Part shown: positions 1 through 5,619 of the stretch, in pieces
How positions within the stretch are numbered: the first letter of the stretch is position 1
Layout: the number at the start of each line of letters is the position of its first letter
Assembly: GCA_019115685.1 (NCBI GenBank)
Contig: DXDC01000155.1
Coordinates: 1 to 5,710, forward strand
Reading direction: 5' to 3'
DNA length: 5,710 nucleotides
Source of the DNA: Candidatus Agrococcus pullicola
Lineage (GTDB): Bacteria; Actinomycetota; Actinomycetes; Actinomycetales; Microbacteriaceae
Position numbers and translations under genes: made by a program
The notes under the pieces: generated by a model
The model's input: only the letters and a program-made list of their open reading frames with translations
The model's database searches: none
What the model was told of the DNA's origin: nothing

Positions 1-212
1 ACCTGCCGTACCTGCGCTCCGTCGACGTACTCGACCAGGCGGGCATGCCGAAGCACGATCGGGGTGTCGCGACCGGGCTCCCAGGACTGGGCTTCCTCGG
101 CCTGGAGTTCCAGCGCTCGTTCTCGTCGAACACGCTGCGCGGGGTCCACCGCGACGCCAAGTACGTAGTCGATGCGCTCTCCAGGCAACCGCGGGGTGCC
201 GCCGTTGCCTGA
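1..212 (+). CDS. Flavin-dependent monooxygenase-like NAD(P)/FAD oxidoreductase, C-terminal fragment (ArsO-like)
   Basis: This is the 3' end of a gene that begins before the window. The frame starting at base 3 gives 69 residues and a TGA at 210-212. The fragment contains LPGLGFLGLEFQRSFSSNTL and then RGVHRDAKYVVDAL. From family knowledge this is the usual C-terminus of the single-chain flavoprotein monooxygenases (FMO-like, often misnamed K+ transport flavoproteins) that occur in actinobacterial ars clusters as ArsO-like proteins. The FAD and NAD(P)H Rossmann motifs would lie upstream and cannot be seen, so the enzyme class rests on the tail alone. The substrate is unknown; oxidation of an arsenical is only an inference from the neighbours. 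The following MFS gene starts inside this gene, which implies co-transcription and translational coupling. Confidence 0.7.
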   Translation, partial: LPYLRSVDVLDQAGMPKHDRGVATGLPGLGFLGLEFQRSFSSNTLRGVHRDAKYVVDALSRQPRGAAVA

Positions 213-1476
213 GCCTGCGACAGCGGCGCGGCCGTCCCTGGGGACGGTGCTGGCGGCGCTGTGCGTGACCGAGATCGTCTCCTGGGGGCTGCTCTACTAC
301 GCCTTCCCGGTGCTCGCCCCGCGGATCAGCGCCGACACCGGCTGGTCGCCGGTCGTCATCACCTCGGCGTTCTCCGCCGCGCTCGTCGTCTCGGCGCTGG
401 TCGGAGTGCCTGTCGGCCGGATCATCGACCGGCACGGGCCACGGCCGATCATGACTACCGGTTCGGTCCTCGGCGTCGCCGCCCTCGTCATGATCGCCGC
501 CTCCACGAGCCTGCCCGTCTTCATCGGCGGCTGGGTGCTCGCCGGGGCTGCGATGGCCGGAGTGCTCTACCCGCCGGCGTTCGCGGCGATCACCGGCTGG
601 TTCAGCACGCGTCACCTCGGGGCGCTGGCGACCCTTACTCTGGTCGCCGGCCTGGCCAGCACGGTATTCGCGCCGCTGGCCGCAACCGTGGGCGAGCACT
701 TGGGCTGGCGGGAGACCTATCTATTGGCCGCGGTCCTGCTGGCCGTCCTCACGGTCCCGGCTCACTGGTTCCTCCTGCGTCGGCCCTGGCCCTCGCAGGA
801 GCGTCACGACGAACTAACCGCTGACCGCATGCACGCCTCCGCGGTCCTGCGCAGCGCGCGGTTCTGGCTGCTCGCTTCCGGACTGACCGTGGTGTCGTTG
901 GCAATGTACGCGGGCCTGCTCGGGCTGGTGCCACTCATGCTCGAGCGCGGACTCGACGCGCAGTCCGCGGCATGGGTGCTCGGCCTCGGCGGCCTCGGGC
1001 AGGTCGCCGGGCGTCTCGCCTACACCGGCCTGGCGCACCGCGCCTCCCTCGTCGCGCGCACCGCGATCGTGTTCGTGCTGGTGACTGCGAGCACGTTCGC
1101 CCTGGCGGTGGTGCCGGGCCCGGTCGGCCTGCTGGTCGCGGCGTCGATGGTCGCCGGGGTCGGGCGCGGGATCGCGACCCTGCTGCAGGCGACCGCGATC
1201 ACCGACCGCTGGGGCCCGCGCTCCTACGGCCACCTCTCAGGGATCATGGGCCTGCCGGTGCTGCTGACCACCGCCCTCGCCCCCCTGGGCCGGAGCGGCG
1301 CTGGCCGAGGCGACAGGCGGCTACGCGAACGCGTTCGCTGTACTCGCCGCGCTGGCCGTGGTCGGGACAGTGCTCATGATCGTCAGCGCGCGCACGAACG
1401 CCCCGCTCCATGCGGAGGCCACGGTCCCACCGACGGCGTGACCGGCTCAGGCCTTCGAGGGGACGACGAGCTGTGA
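172..1476 (+). CDS. MFS transporter with a frameshifted C-terminus
   Basis: This is a major facilitator permease, probably an exporter in the inner membrane. The first 370 residues look like a normal 12-TM MFS protein. TM1 is near residues 24-48, and a motif-A-like loop GRIIDRHGPRP lies at 82-92. A charged central loop covers about 203-230, followed by the second half. After A370 the frame turns into Arg/Gly-rich sequence with no membrane character. Reading one base later (frame of base 1289) instead gives AGAALAEATGGYANAFAVLA and a hydrophobic TM12, with a stop at 1439-1441 and a 422-residue product. The break is one extra C in a run of six at 1280-1285, so it is either a real mutation or a sequencing error. 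The start is uncertain: ATG 172 overlaps the upstream gene by 41 bases, GTG 196 by 17, and neither has a strong ribosome-binding site. The substrate is unknown; pairing with a flavoprotein beside an ars operon suggests an arsenic-related compound. Confidence 0.75.
   Translation: MRSPGNRGVPPLPEPATAARPSLGTVLAALCVTEIVSWGLLYYAFPVLAPRISADTGWSPVVITSAFSAALVVSALVGVPVGRIIDRHGPRPIMTTGSVLGVAALVMIAASTSLPVFIGGWVLAGAAMAGVLYPPAFAAITGWFSTRHLGALATLTLVAGLASTVFAPLAATVGEHLGWRETYLLAAVLLAVLTVPAHWFLLRRPWPSQERHDELTADRMHASAVLRSARFWLLASGLTVVSLAMYAGLLGLVPLMLERGLDAQSAAWVLGLGGLGQVAGRLAYTGLAHRASLVARTAIVFVLVTASTFALAVVPGPVGLLVAASMVAGVGRGIATLLQATAITDRWGPRSYGHLSGIMGLPVLLTTALAPLGRSGAGRGDRRLRERVRCTRRAGRGRDSAHDRQRAHERPAPCGGHGPTDGVTGSGLRGDDEL
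1280..1441 (+). pseudogene. Out-of-frame C-terminal segment of the MFS gene
   Basis: This is the part of the transporter gene that lies in the +1 frame after the C6 run. It encodes the end of TM11, a loop, TM12 (roughly NAFAVLAALAVVGTVLMIV) and a short polar tail ending in VPPTA and TGA at 1439-1441. The restored stop is five bases from the end of the convergent arsC gene (1447). The frame as read runs on and overlaps that gene by 30 bases, which supports the restored frame as the ancestral one. Confidence 0.7.
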
Positions 1477-2313
1477 GGCGAGGCGGCGGACCTTCTCCGC
1501 AAGCTGGTCGCGGATCAGGCGCATCCGCTCCTTGCCCTCGATCCCTCGTGTCGACGGCTCGTCGATCGTCCAGGTCTCGATGGTCCCGGCCATCCCCGGC
1601 GCGCGCTCGACCACGGCCTCGTCGCCGATCACGACGACGCGGTCCACAGCGCGCAGCAGTGCGGGATCGATCGGCTTGGGACGCTCGCCCTCCATGCTCG
1701 CCCCGACCTCCGCGACCGAGGCCGCGGACAGCGCGTTGAGCGCGGACCCGGGTGCCGTGCCCGCGGAGTGAACCTGGCCGGCGTCGCCGACGATCTGCCG
1801 CATGAGAGCGGCGGCCATCTGCGACTTCCCGCCATTCTTCGCGCACACGAACAGCACCGAAAGCCCACGACGGCTCTCCCGCTGCGCGTCGGCGGGCGCG
1901 AGGAGTTCGTCGACCAGCGCTTCGATGCGGGCGCGGATCTCGTCGCGGATGGGGCGGACGGCGTCGATGCCCTGGCCGGCGGGGTCGTCGAGAGTCCAGT
2001 CCTCGTAGCGCTTGCCCGGGTAGAAGGGGCAGGTGTCGCCGCAGCCCATGGTGATCACGACATCGGAGTCCTGCACCGCTTGGGTGGTGAGGATCTTGGG
2101 CTGCTCCGCGGCGATGTCGATGCCAACCTCTGCCATCGCTTCGACAGCGACGGGGTTGATCTGATCGGCGGGCATCGAGCCCGCGGAGCGGACCTCGATG
2201 CGGTCACCAGCGAGGTGGCGCAGGAAGCCCGCCGCCATCTGGGATCGGCCGGCGTTGTGGACACAGACGAAGAGCACGGAAGGCTTCTGCGTCGACGGGT
2301 TCTGATCGCTCAT
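1447..2313 (-). CDS. arsC: Tandem two-domain arsenate reductase (LMW-PTPase fold), second domain degenerate
   Basis: The product has 288 residues in two copies of the low-molecular-weight phosphatase fold, about twice the usual ArsC length. Domain 1 (about 12-140) has the P-loop C17-VHNAG-R23-S, then GCGDTCP at 90-96 and the DDP acid motif at 109-111. This set is typical of the actinobacterial mycothiol-dependent arsenate reductases, in which the P-loop Cys attacks arsenate, a mycothiol adduct forms, and arsenite is released with mycoredoxin. Domain 2 (about 151-284) has C157-AKNGG-K163-S, so the catalytic Arg is Lys. It lacks the GCGD-x-CP motif and keeps only D251-x-P253. It may be inactive, structural or altered in substrate; this is inference. 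ATG 2313 was chosen because AAGGAA lies 11 bases upstream and the homology starts at residue 12. The frame is open further upstream only as a shadow of the preceding gene. It is the last gene of the operon, 16 bases after arsRC. Confidence 0.9.
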   Translation of the reverse strand: MSDQNPSTQKPSVLFVCVHNAGRSQMAAGFLRHLAGDRIEVRSAGSMPADQINPVAVEAMAEVGIDIAAEQPKILTTQAVQDSDVVITMGCGDTCPFYPGKRYEDWTLDDPAGQGIDAVRPIRDEIRARIEALVDELLAPADAQRESRRGLSVLFVCAKNGGKSQMAAALMRQIVGDAGQVHSAGTAPGSALNALSAASVAEVGASMEGERPKPIDPALLRAVDRVVVIGDEAVVERAPGMAGTIETWTIDEPSTRGIEGKERMRLIRDQLAEKVRRLASQLVVPSKA

Positions 2314-2324
2314 GTTCAATTCGG

Positions 2325-2330
2325 TTCCTT
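2325..2330 (-). promoter_or_regulatory. Ribosome-binding site of the tandem arsC gene
   Basis: On the minus strand AAGGAA ends 11 bases before ATG 2313. Its first A is the last base of the TGA stop of the upstream arsR-arsC gene, so termination and re-initiation are probably coupled. This site decides the start against the longer open frame that reaches 2520. Confidence 0.65.
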
Positions 2331-3331
2331 CAGTTAGTGAGTGCGGCGATGAGCTTGCGGACGCGGCGCTCGATGTCGTCGCGGATCGCTTCGACGCCTT
2401 CGGGCGAGGCCAACGCGGGGTCGCCGACGGACCAGTCCTCGTAGCGGACGCCGGGGATGATCGGGCACACGTCTCCGCAGCCCATGGTGACGACCACATC
2501 GGCGGCGCGGACTGCGTCATCGGTGAGCGGCTTCGGGAACGCGGTCGCGGCCTCGTCCTCGCCCTCGATCCCGGCGAGCAGGGAACGGACGTGCGGGTGG
2601 ACGTCGGCCGCTGGCATCGACCCGGCCGAGCGCGCGATCACGCGGCCGTCGGCGAGCTGGTTGACGAGGGCCGCGGCGAGCTGGGAGCGTCCGGCGTTCT
2701 GGACGCACACGAACAGCACCTGCGGCACTCCGGTCGCCCGGTCCCGGGCGAGGTCGGCTAGGCGCTGCCTGGCGAAGCGCTCGGTGAGCGGGATCATGTG
2801 CTGGGTCAGCTTTGCCGAGCGCGCGAGGCCCGCGTAGGACTCGCGTACGATCGCGATCACGAGGTCGCGGTTGAGGCCGGTCGCCTCGTCGGCCAGCTCC
2901 TCGCCGAGGCGGGTGACCCGGCCGTCCATGTCTGGCAGTGCCTGGGCGCGGGGCTCGGCCTGCCCGGCGGCGTCGGCGACCGCGGCTGGGGCGAACGCGT
3001 CGAGCAGTGCGGAGACGGCGCGCCGCCTGGCAGGGGCGATCCGGTACCAGACCCAGGTGCCGCGGCGTTCGGACAGCAGCAGCCCGGTCTCCTTGAGCAC
3101 CTTCAGGTGATGGGAGACGGTGGGCTGGGACACTTCGGCGAGCTCGGCGAGGTCGCACACGCACGACTCGCCGCGAGGATCGGTCGCGATCGCCGAGAGC
3201 ATCCGCAGCCGGAGCGGCTCCGCGAGCGCCTTCAGCGCGGCTGCCACTGTCGTGGCGGCGTCCTGGCCGATCGCGTGCGTCACGGACGGCGCGCAGGCCT
3301 CGGCATCGGCGAGGATTTCGGCGGTGGTCAT
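2330..3331 (-). CDS. ArsR repressor fused to arsenate reductase (ArsR - helical domain - ArsC)
   Basis: The 333-residue product has three parts. Residues about 28-115 form an ArsR/SmtB winged helix: LAEPLRLRML, then SCVCDL with C57 and C59 (the classic As(III)-sensing CVC), then the recognition helix SQPTVSHHLKVLKETGLL and the wing ERRGTWVWYRI. C13 is a possible further ligand. Residues about 136-197 (RLGEELADEATG, IVRESYAGLA, LTERFARQRL) resemble the three-helix-bundle dimerisation domain often found before actinobacterial ArsC-like phosphatases. Residues about 203-333 are an LMW-PTPase-type arsenate reductase with C209-VQNAG-R215-S, GCGDVCP at 284-290 and DP at 304-305; all catalytic motifs are intact. 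The start ATG at 3331 overlaps the acr3 stop as ATGA, which implies translational coupling, and no strong ribosome-binding site is seen. The likely role is to repress its own operon until arsenite binds, and to make arsenite from arsenate. ArsR-ArsC fusions are known in other bacteria. Confidence 0.92.
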   Translation of the reverse strand: MTTAEILADAEACAPSVTHAIGQDAATTVAAALKALAEPLRLRMLSAIATDPRGESCVCDLAELAEVSQPTVSHHLKVLKETGLLLSERRGTWVWYRIAPARRRAVSALLDAFAPAAVADAAGQAEPRAQALPDMDGRVTRLGEELADEATGLNRDLVIAIVRESYAGLARSAKLTQHMIPLTERFARQRLADLARDRATGVPQVLFVCVQNAGRSQLAAALVNQLADGRVIARSAGSMPAADVHPHVRSLLAGIEGEDEAATAFPKPLTDDAVRAADVVVTMGCGDVCPIIPGVRYEDWSVGDPALASPEGVEAIRDDIERRVRKLIAALTN

Positions 3332-4422
3332 GATGCACTCGATTCGGCGTAGGGGTCGGTTCGGAACCAGGCGCGGGCCGCCCAGAGCGAGACGTAGACG
3401 AGGCCGACGAGCACCGGCACCTCGATGAGCGGGCCGACGACGCCCGCCAGCGCCTGCCCGGACGCGGCACCGAAGGTGCCGATGGCCACGGCGATGGCGA
3501 GCTCGAAGTTGTTGCCCGCCGCGGTGAACGCGAGCGTCGTCGACCGGGCGTAGCCGAGGCCGAGGCCCCGGCCGAGCAGCATCCCAGCCAGCCACATGAT
3601 CGCGAAGTAGGCCAGCAACGGCAACGCGATCCGGGCGACGTCGAGCGGGTTCGAGGTGATCGCTTCGCCCTGGAGGGCGAAGATCAGCACGATCGTGAAG
3701 AGCAGCCCGTACAGCGCCCACGGTCCGATCCTGGGCAGGAACTTGTCCTCGTACCATTCCTGTCCCCTGCGCTTCTCGCCAATCCAGCGCGACGCGAATC
3801 CGGCGACGAGCGGGACGCCGAGGAAGACCAAGACGTTGAGCGCGATCTGGCCGACGGACACGTCCAGTCCCTGCGTGTCCAGGCCCAGCCAACCGGGCAG
3901 CACGGCGAGGTAGAACCAGCCCAGCACCGAGAACATCACGACCTGGAACACCGAATTGATCGCGACCAGCACCGCGGTCGCCTCCCGGTCCCCGCAGGCC
4001 AGGTCGTTCCAGATCACCACCATCGCGATGCACCGGGCGAGGCCGACGATGATCAGGCCCGTGCGGTACTCGGGCAGGTCGGGCAGGAAGGCCCAGGCGA
4101 GTGCGAACATGATCGCCGGGCCGGCGAGCCAATTCAGCACCAGCGAGGAGATCAGCAGCCTCTTGTCGCCGGTGACGGCGGCGACCCTGTCGTAGCGGAC
4201 CTTCGCGAGCACCGGGTACATCATCACCAGCAGACCCAGCGCGATCGGCACCGAGATCCCGCCGACCTCCAGTCGGGACAGCAGGCCGGAGACGCCTGGA
4301 ACGAGGCGGCCGAGCAGCAGGCCGGCGACCATCGCCAGGCCAATCCAGGCGGGCAGCCACCGGTCCAAGGTCGAGAGCCGTCGCGTCGCGGGAGGTGCAG
4401 CAGTCGCCGCTTGATTAGACAT
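3328..4422 (-). CDS. acr3: Arsenite efflux carrier, ACR3 family
   Basis: The product has 364 residues, within the usual ACR3 length, with about ten hydrophobic membrane segments after a short polar N-terminus. It exports arsenite (and possibly antimonite) across the cell membrane, driven by the proton gradient. The conserved Cys of TM4 is C131 in GLARCIAMVVIWNDLACGD, and the conserved Glu of TM9 is E307 in AAGNNFELAIAVAIGTFGAA. These correspond to the residues shown to be essential in Alkaliphilus Acr3 (Cys129, Glu305). A second Glu, E334, lies in GPLIEVPVLVGLVYV. The gene is intact and first in the operon. ATG 4422 has only GAGG one base upstream and a -10-like box six bases upstream, so the transcript may be leaderless. 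The downstream arsR-arsC gene overlaps its stop by four bases. Confidence 0.96.
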   Translation of the reverse strand: MSNQAATAAPPATRRLSTLDRWLPAWIGLAMVAGLLLGRLVPGVSGLLSRLEVGGISVPIALGLLVMMYPVLAKVRYDRVAAVTGDKRLLISSLVLNWLAGPAIMFALAWAFLPDLPEYRTGLIIVGLARCIAMVVIWNDLACGDREATAVLVAINSVFQVVMFSVLGWFYLAVLPGWLGLDTQGLDVSVGQIALNVLVFLGVPLVAGFASRWIGEKRRGQEWYEDKFLPRIGPWALYGLLFTIVLIFALQGEAITSNPLDVARIALPLLAYFAIMWLAGMLLGRGLGLGYARSTTLAFTAAGNNFELAIAVAIGTFGAASGQALAGVVGPLIEVPVLVGLVYVSLWAARAWFRTDPYAESSAS

Positions 4423-4428
4423 GCCTCT

Positions 4429-4458
4429 ATATTGACATCATTCGATACAGTGGTGCAA
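4429..4458 (-). promoter_or_regulatory. Probable promoter of the ars operon (leaderless)
   Basis: On the minus strand a -35-like TTGCAC (4458-4453) is separated by 18 bases from a -10-like CAATAT (4434-4429). Six bases later comes the acr3 ATG, so the transcript would start at or next to the start codon. The -10 box is weak (three matches to TATAAT). The overlap with the inverted repeat and the lack of a well-spaced ribosome-binding site favour this reading. Confidence 0.4.
4430..4447 (-). promoter_or_regulatory. Probable ArsR operator
   Basis: On the plus strand TATTGA-CATCAT-TCGATA forms an imperfect inverted repeat, matching in 5 of 6 positions, with AT-rich half-sites of the kind bound by ArsR/SmtB repressors. 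It is a marked AT-rich island in GC-rich sequence and ends eight bases before the acr3 start. It lies between the proposed -35 and -10 boxes, where a bound dimer would block RNA polymerase. The regulator would be the ArsR domain encoded by the second gene of the operon. This is inferred from pattern and position only. Confidence 0.55.
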
Positions 4459-4499
4459 CCAGCGACGGTGGCCCGCCGGGGCGGAAGGAGCGCTGGACG

Positions 4500-4820
4500 G
4501 CGCAAGTAGGGCAATCCGACGCTCAGCGCGGCGAGCTGATCCGGGGTGCCGGTGACGACGAGGCGCAAGTCGGCGTTGTCGTCGTCGATCTCCCAGTCCA
4601 CGAACGAGCAGCAGTCTCTCTCGGTCGGGACGAGGTCGCGCGGCCGATGCGCGGAGCCGTCGGTCTTGGTGTAAATGCACGACCAGCCGGGTTCCTGCGC
4701 GCTCGACCTCGAGGAGGTGCTCGCCATCGAAGGACCGCCACGGCGCGAACTGCTCCATGCCCGCGCTCAGCGCGCTCAGGCGACCGGCAACCCGCGGACC
4801 TTGGTCGAACTGGTCGTCAT
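4500..4820 (-). pseudogene. Decayed small CC-motif protein gene
   Basis: ATG 4820 has GAAGG five bases upstream and begins MTTSSTKVRGLPVA, then hits TGA at 4778-4776. The protein-like text continues in another frame (ALSAGMEQFAPWRSF, DGEHLLEVERA) to about 4700. It then returns to the first frame as QEPGWSCIYTKTDGSAHR, ERDCCSFVDWEI and DLRLVVTGTPDQLAALSVGL. Joined, this is about 107 residues and resembles a family of small uncharacterised proteins that start LPVAC-LS, carry a CC-(S/P)-F motif and often sit beside metal-resistance regulators; that match is from memory. The indels sum to zero: either +2 then -2, or -1 then +1. The final frame has no stop until inside acr3 (4224), so the natural 3' end seems lost too. 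The function is unknown, and a role in metal binding through the Cys pair is a guess. Confidence 0.55.
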
Positions 4821-4888
4821 GGTCGCCTTCGTCAGGCTGGTGCCTCGATTGCTGCCCGATCCGACACCGGCTAACCGCGCCCGCAGAT

Positions 4889-4927
4889 GTTAAAGCGAAA
4901 ATCTCCATTCCACCGCGTTCCGGTACG
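4889..4927 (+). repeat. Diverged direct repeat, left copy
   Basis: This copy begins GTTAAAGCGAAAA and ends TCCACCGCGTTCCGGTACG. It matches the right copy at 5588-5619 in 10 of 13 and 16 of 19 bases, with 7 extra bases between the two blocks. It lies in the 220-base gap between the decayed CC-motif gene and the acetyltransferase gene, which otherwise holds nothing I recognise apart from the proposed -10 box at 5031. On the minus strand both copies can be read as V-P-E-x-G-G, so it may be a remnant of a coding end. Confidence 0.45.
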
Positions 4928-5030
4928 TACAGCCATGTCGCCACATCGAGCTGCTCACGGCGTCATGCATCATGCGACCGAGGCGGCACTCTTCACGCCG
5001 CAGCAAAGGAGTGCGGTTCGCCGCAACGAT

Positions 5031-5036
5031 TACGCT
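5031..5036 (+). promoter_or_regulatory. Possible -10 box of the acetyltransferase gene
   Basis: TACGCT fits the actinobacterial TANNNT pattern and lies seven bases before ATG 5044, which would give a leaderless transcript. No clear -35 box is seen. An AAAGGA at 5005-5010 is too far from the ATG (33 bases) to act as its ribosome-binding site. Confidence 0.3.
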
Positions 5037-5043
5037 TGCACGC

Positions 5044-5547
5044 ATGGAAGTGCAGCGTCTCGTCCGGCTCATCCCGGTCGACGAGCAGATCCTCGAGCGA
5101 CTCACGGCTGTCGCGACATCGGATGCGGACGCCGGGGAGGTCACTCCCCCACTGACGCCGGACGACAGTTGGACGCCGCGTCGCGTCGCGTGGTTTAAGG
5201 AGTACCACCGTTCGCGACGTGCTGGTCTGGACGGAACTGCGGGCGAAGCGACCTGGGCGGTCCTTCACGACGGCGATCCGATCGGTGCAGTGCGACTTCA
5301 ACTGACTGAGACTGAGGGCGAGCTCGAGACTGGGATCTGGCTCGCTAGAACCGCTCGCGGTACGGGCGTGGCCAAAGTTGCGTTGCATGGCGTCCTCGAC
5401 GAGGCCCTCTTATGGGGCGCACATTCGGTCCGCGCGGACATCTTGGCTTCGAACACCGCGTCCCAGGGGCTGTTCCGATCTGCGGGTTTCGCGCTCTCGG
5501 ATCCCGCCACAGACAGTCACGTCCGGGCCGTACTCAAGATTGCGTGA
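5044..5547 (+). CDS. GNAT-family N-acetyltransferase
   Basis: The product has 167 residues, the normal size for a single GNAT domain. It would transfer acetyl from acetyl-CoA to an amine in the cytoplasm; the substrate is unknown. The core strand WAVLHDGDPIGAVRLQL (71-87) leads to GIWLARTARGTGVAKVAL, in which R105-GTG-VA110 is the acetyl-CoA pyrophosphate-binding motif A. Motif B follows as N137-TASQGLFRSAG-F149, typical of RimJ/RimL-like and small-molecule acetyltransferases. ATG 5044 was chosen because the folded domain starts soon after it and a -10-like box precedes it. The open frame reaches back to 4972, but that extension is Arg-rich and unlike a protein start. The gene runs away from the ars operon, is flanked by the two diverged repeats, and has no visible functional tie to arsenic. 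It may be a resistance or detoxification passenger. Confidence 0.85.
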   Translation: MEVQRLVRLIPVDEQILERLTAVATSDADAGEVTPPLTPDDSWTPRRVAWFKEYHRSRRAGLDGTAGEATWAVLHDGDPIGAVRLQLTETEGELETGIWLARTARGTGVAKVALHGVLDEALLWGAHSVRADILASNTASQGLFRSAGFALSDPATDSHVRAVLKIA

Positions 5548-5587
5548 TTCGCTGACGACAGCATTTCGGGCCAGCCCAACATCACAC

Positions 5588-5619
5588 GTTAAATCGGAAC
5601 TCCACCGCATTCAGGCACG
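5588..5619 (+). repeat. Diverged direct repeat, right copy
   Basis: This copy begins GTTAAATCGGAAC and ends TCCACCGCATTCAGGCACG. It is in the same orientation as the left copy at 4889-4927, about 700 bases away. It starts 40 bases after the acetyltransferase stop. The rest of the sequence to the window end (5620-5710) shows no gene or terminator that I can support. Confidence 0.45.

Noticed and set aside
1449..1470. Possible terminator hairpin CCT-TCG-AGG between the convergent genes
   Set aside because: The stem is only three base pairs with no T-run, far too weak for an intrinsic terminator.
1768..2337. Long plus-strand open frames antisense to the ars operon, such as this one and 2798-3352
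   Set aside because: They are typical high-GC antisense shadows of strong genes, with no family motifs and no ribosome-binding sites.
2314..2520. N-terminal extension of the tandem arsC gene
   Set aside because: It is a low-complexity Ser/Arg/Pro shadow of the upstream ArsC domain; the ribosome-binding site and homology both place the start at 2313.
2330..4360. A single 676-codon open frame on the minus strand covering acr3 and the arsR-arsC gene
   Set aside because: The first 343 residues are an Arg/Gly/Pro-rich out-of-frame shadow of acr3. The true protein starts at ATG 3331, where ArsR homology begins and the start overlaps the acr3 stop.
4438..4944. A 168-codon minus-strand open frame
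   Set aside because: Only its middle (about 4776-4700) looks like protein, and that part belongs to the decayed CC-motif gene; the rest is frame-shadow sequence.
4972..5043. Upstream extension of the GNAT protein
   Set aside because: The added 24 residues are Arg-rich and resemble no GNAT start, and ATG 5044 is better placed relative to the domain and the -10-like box.
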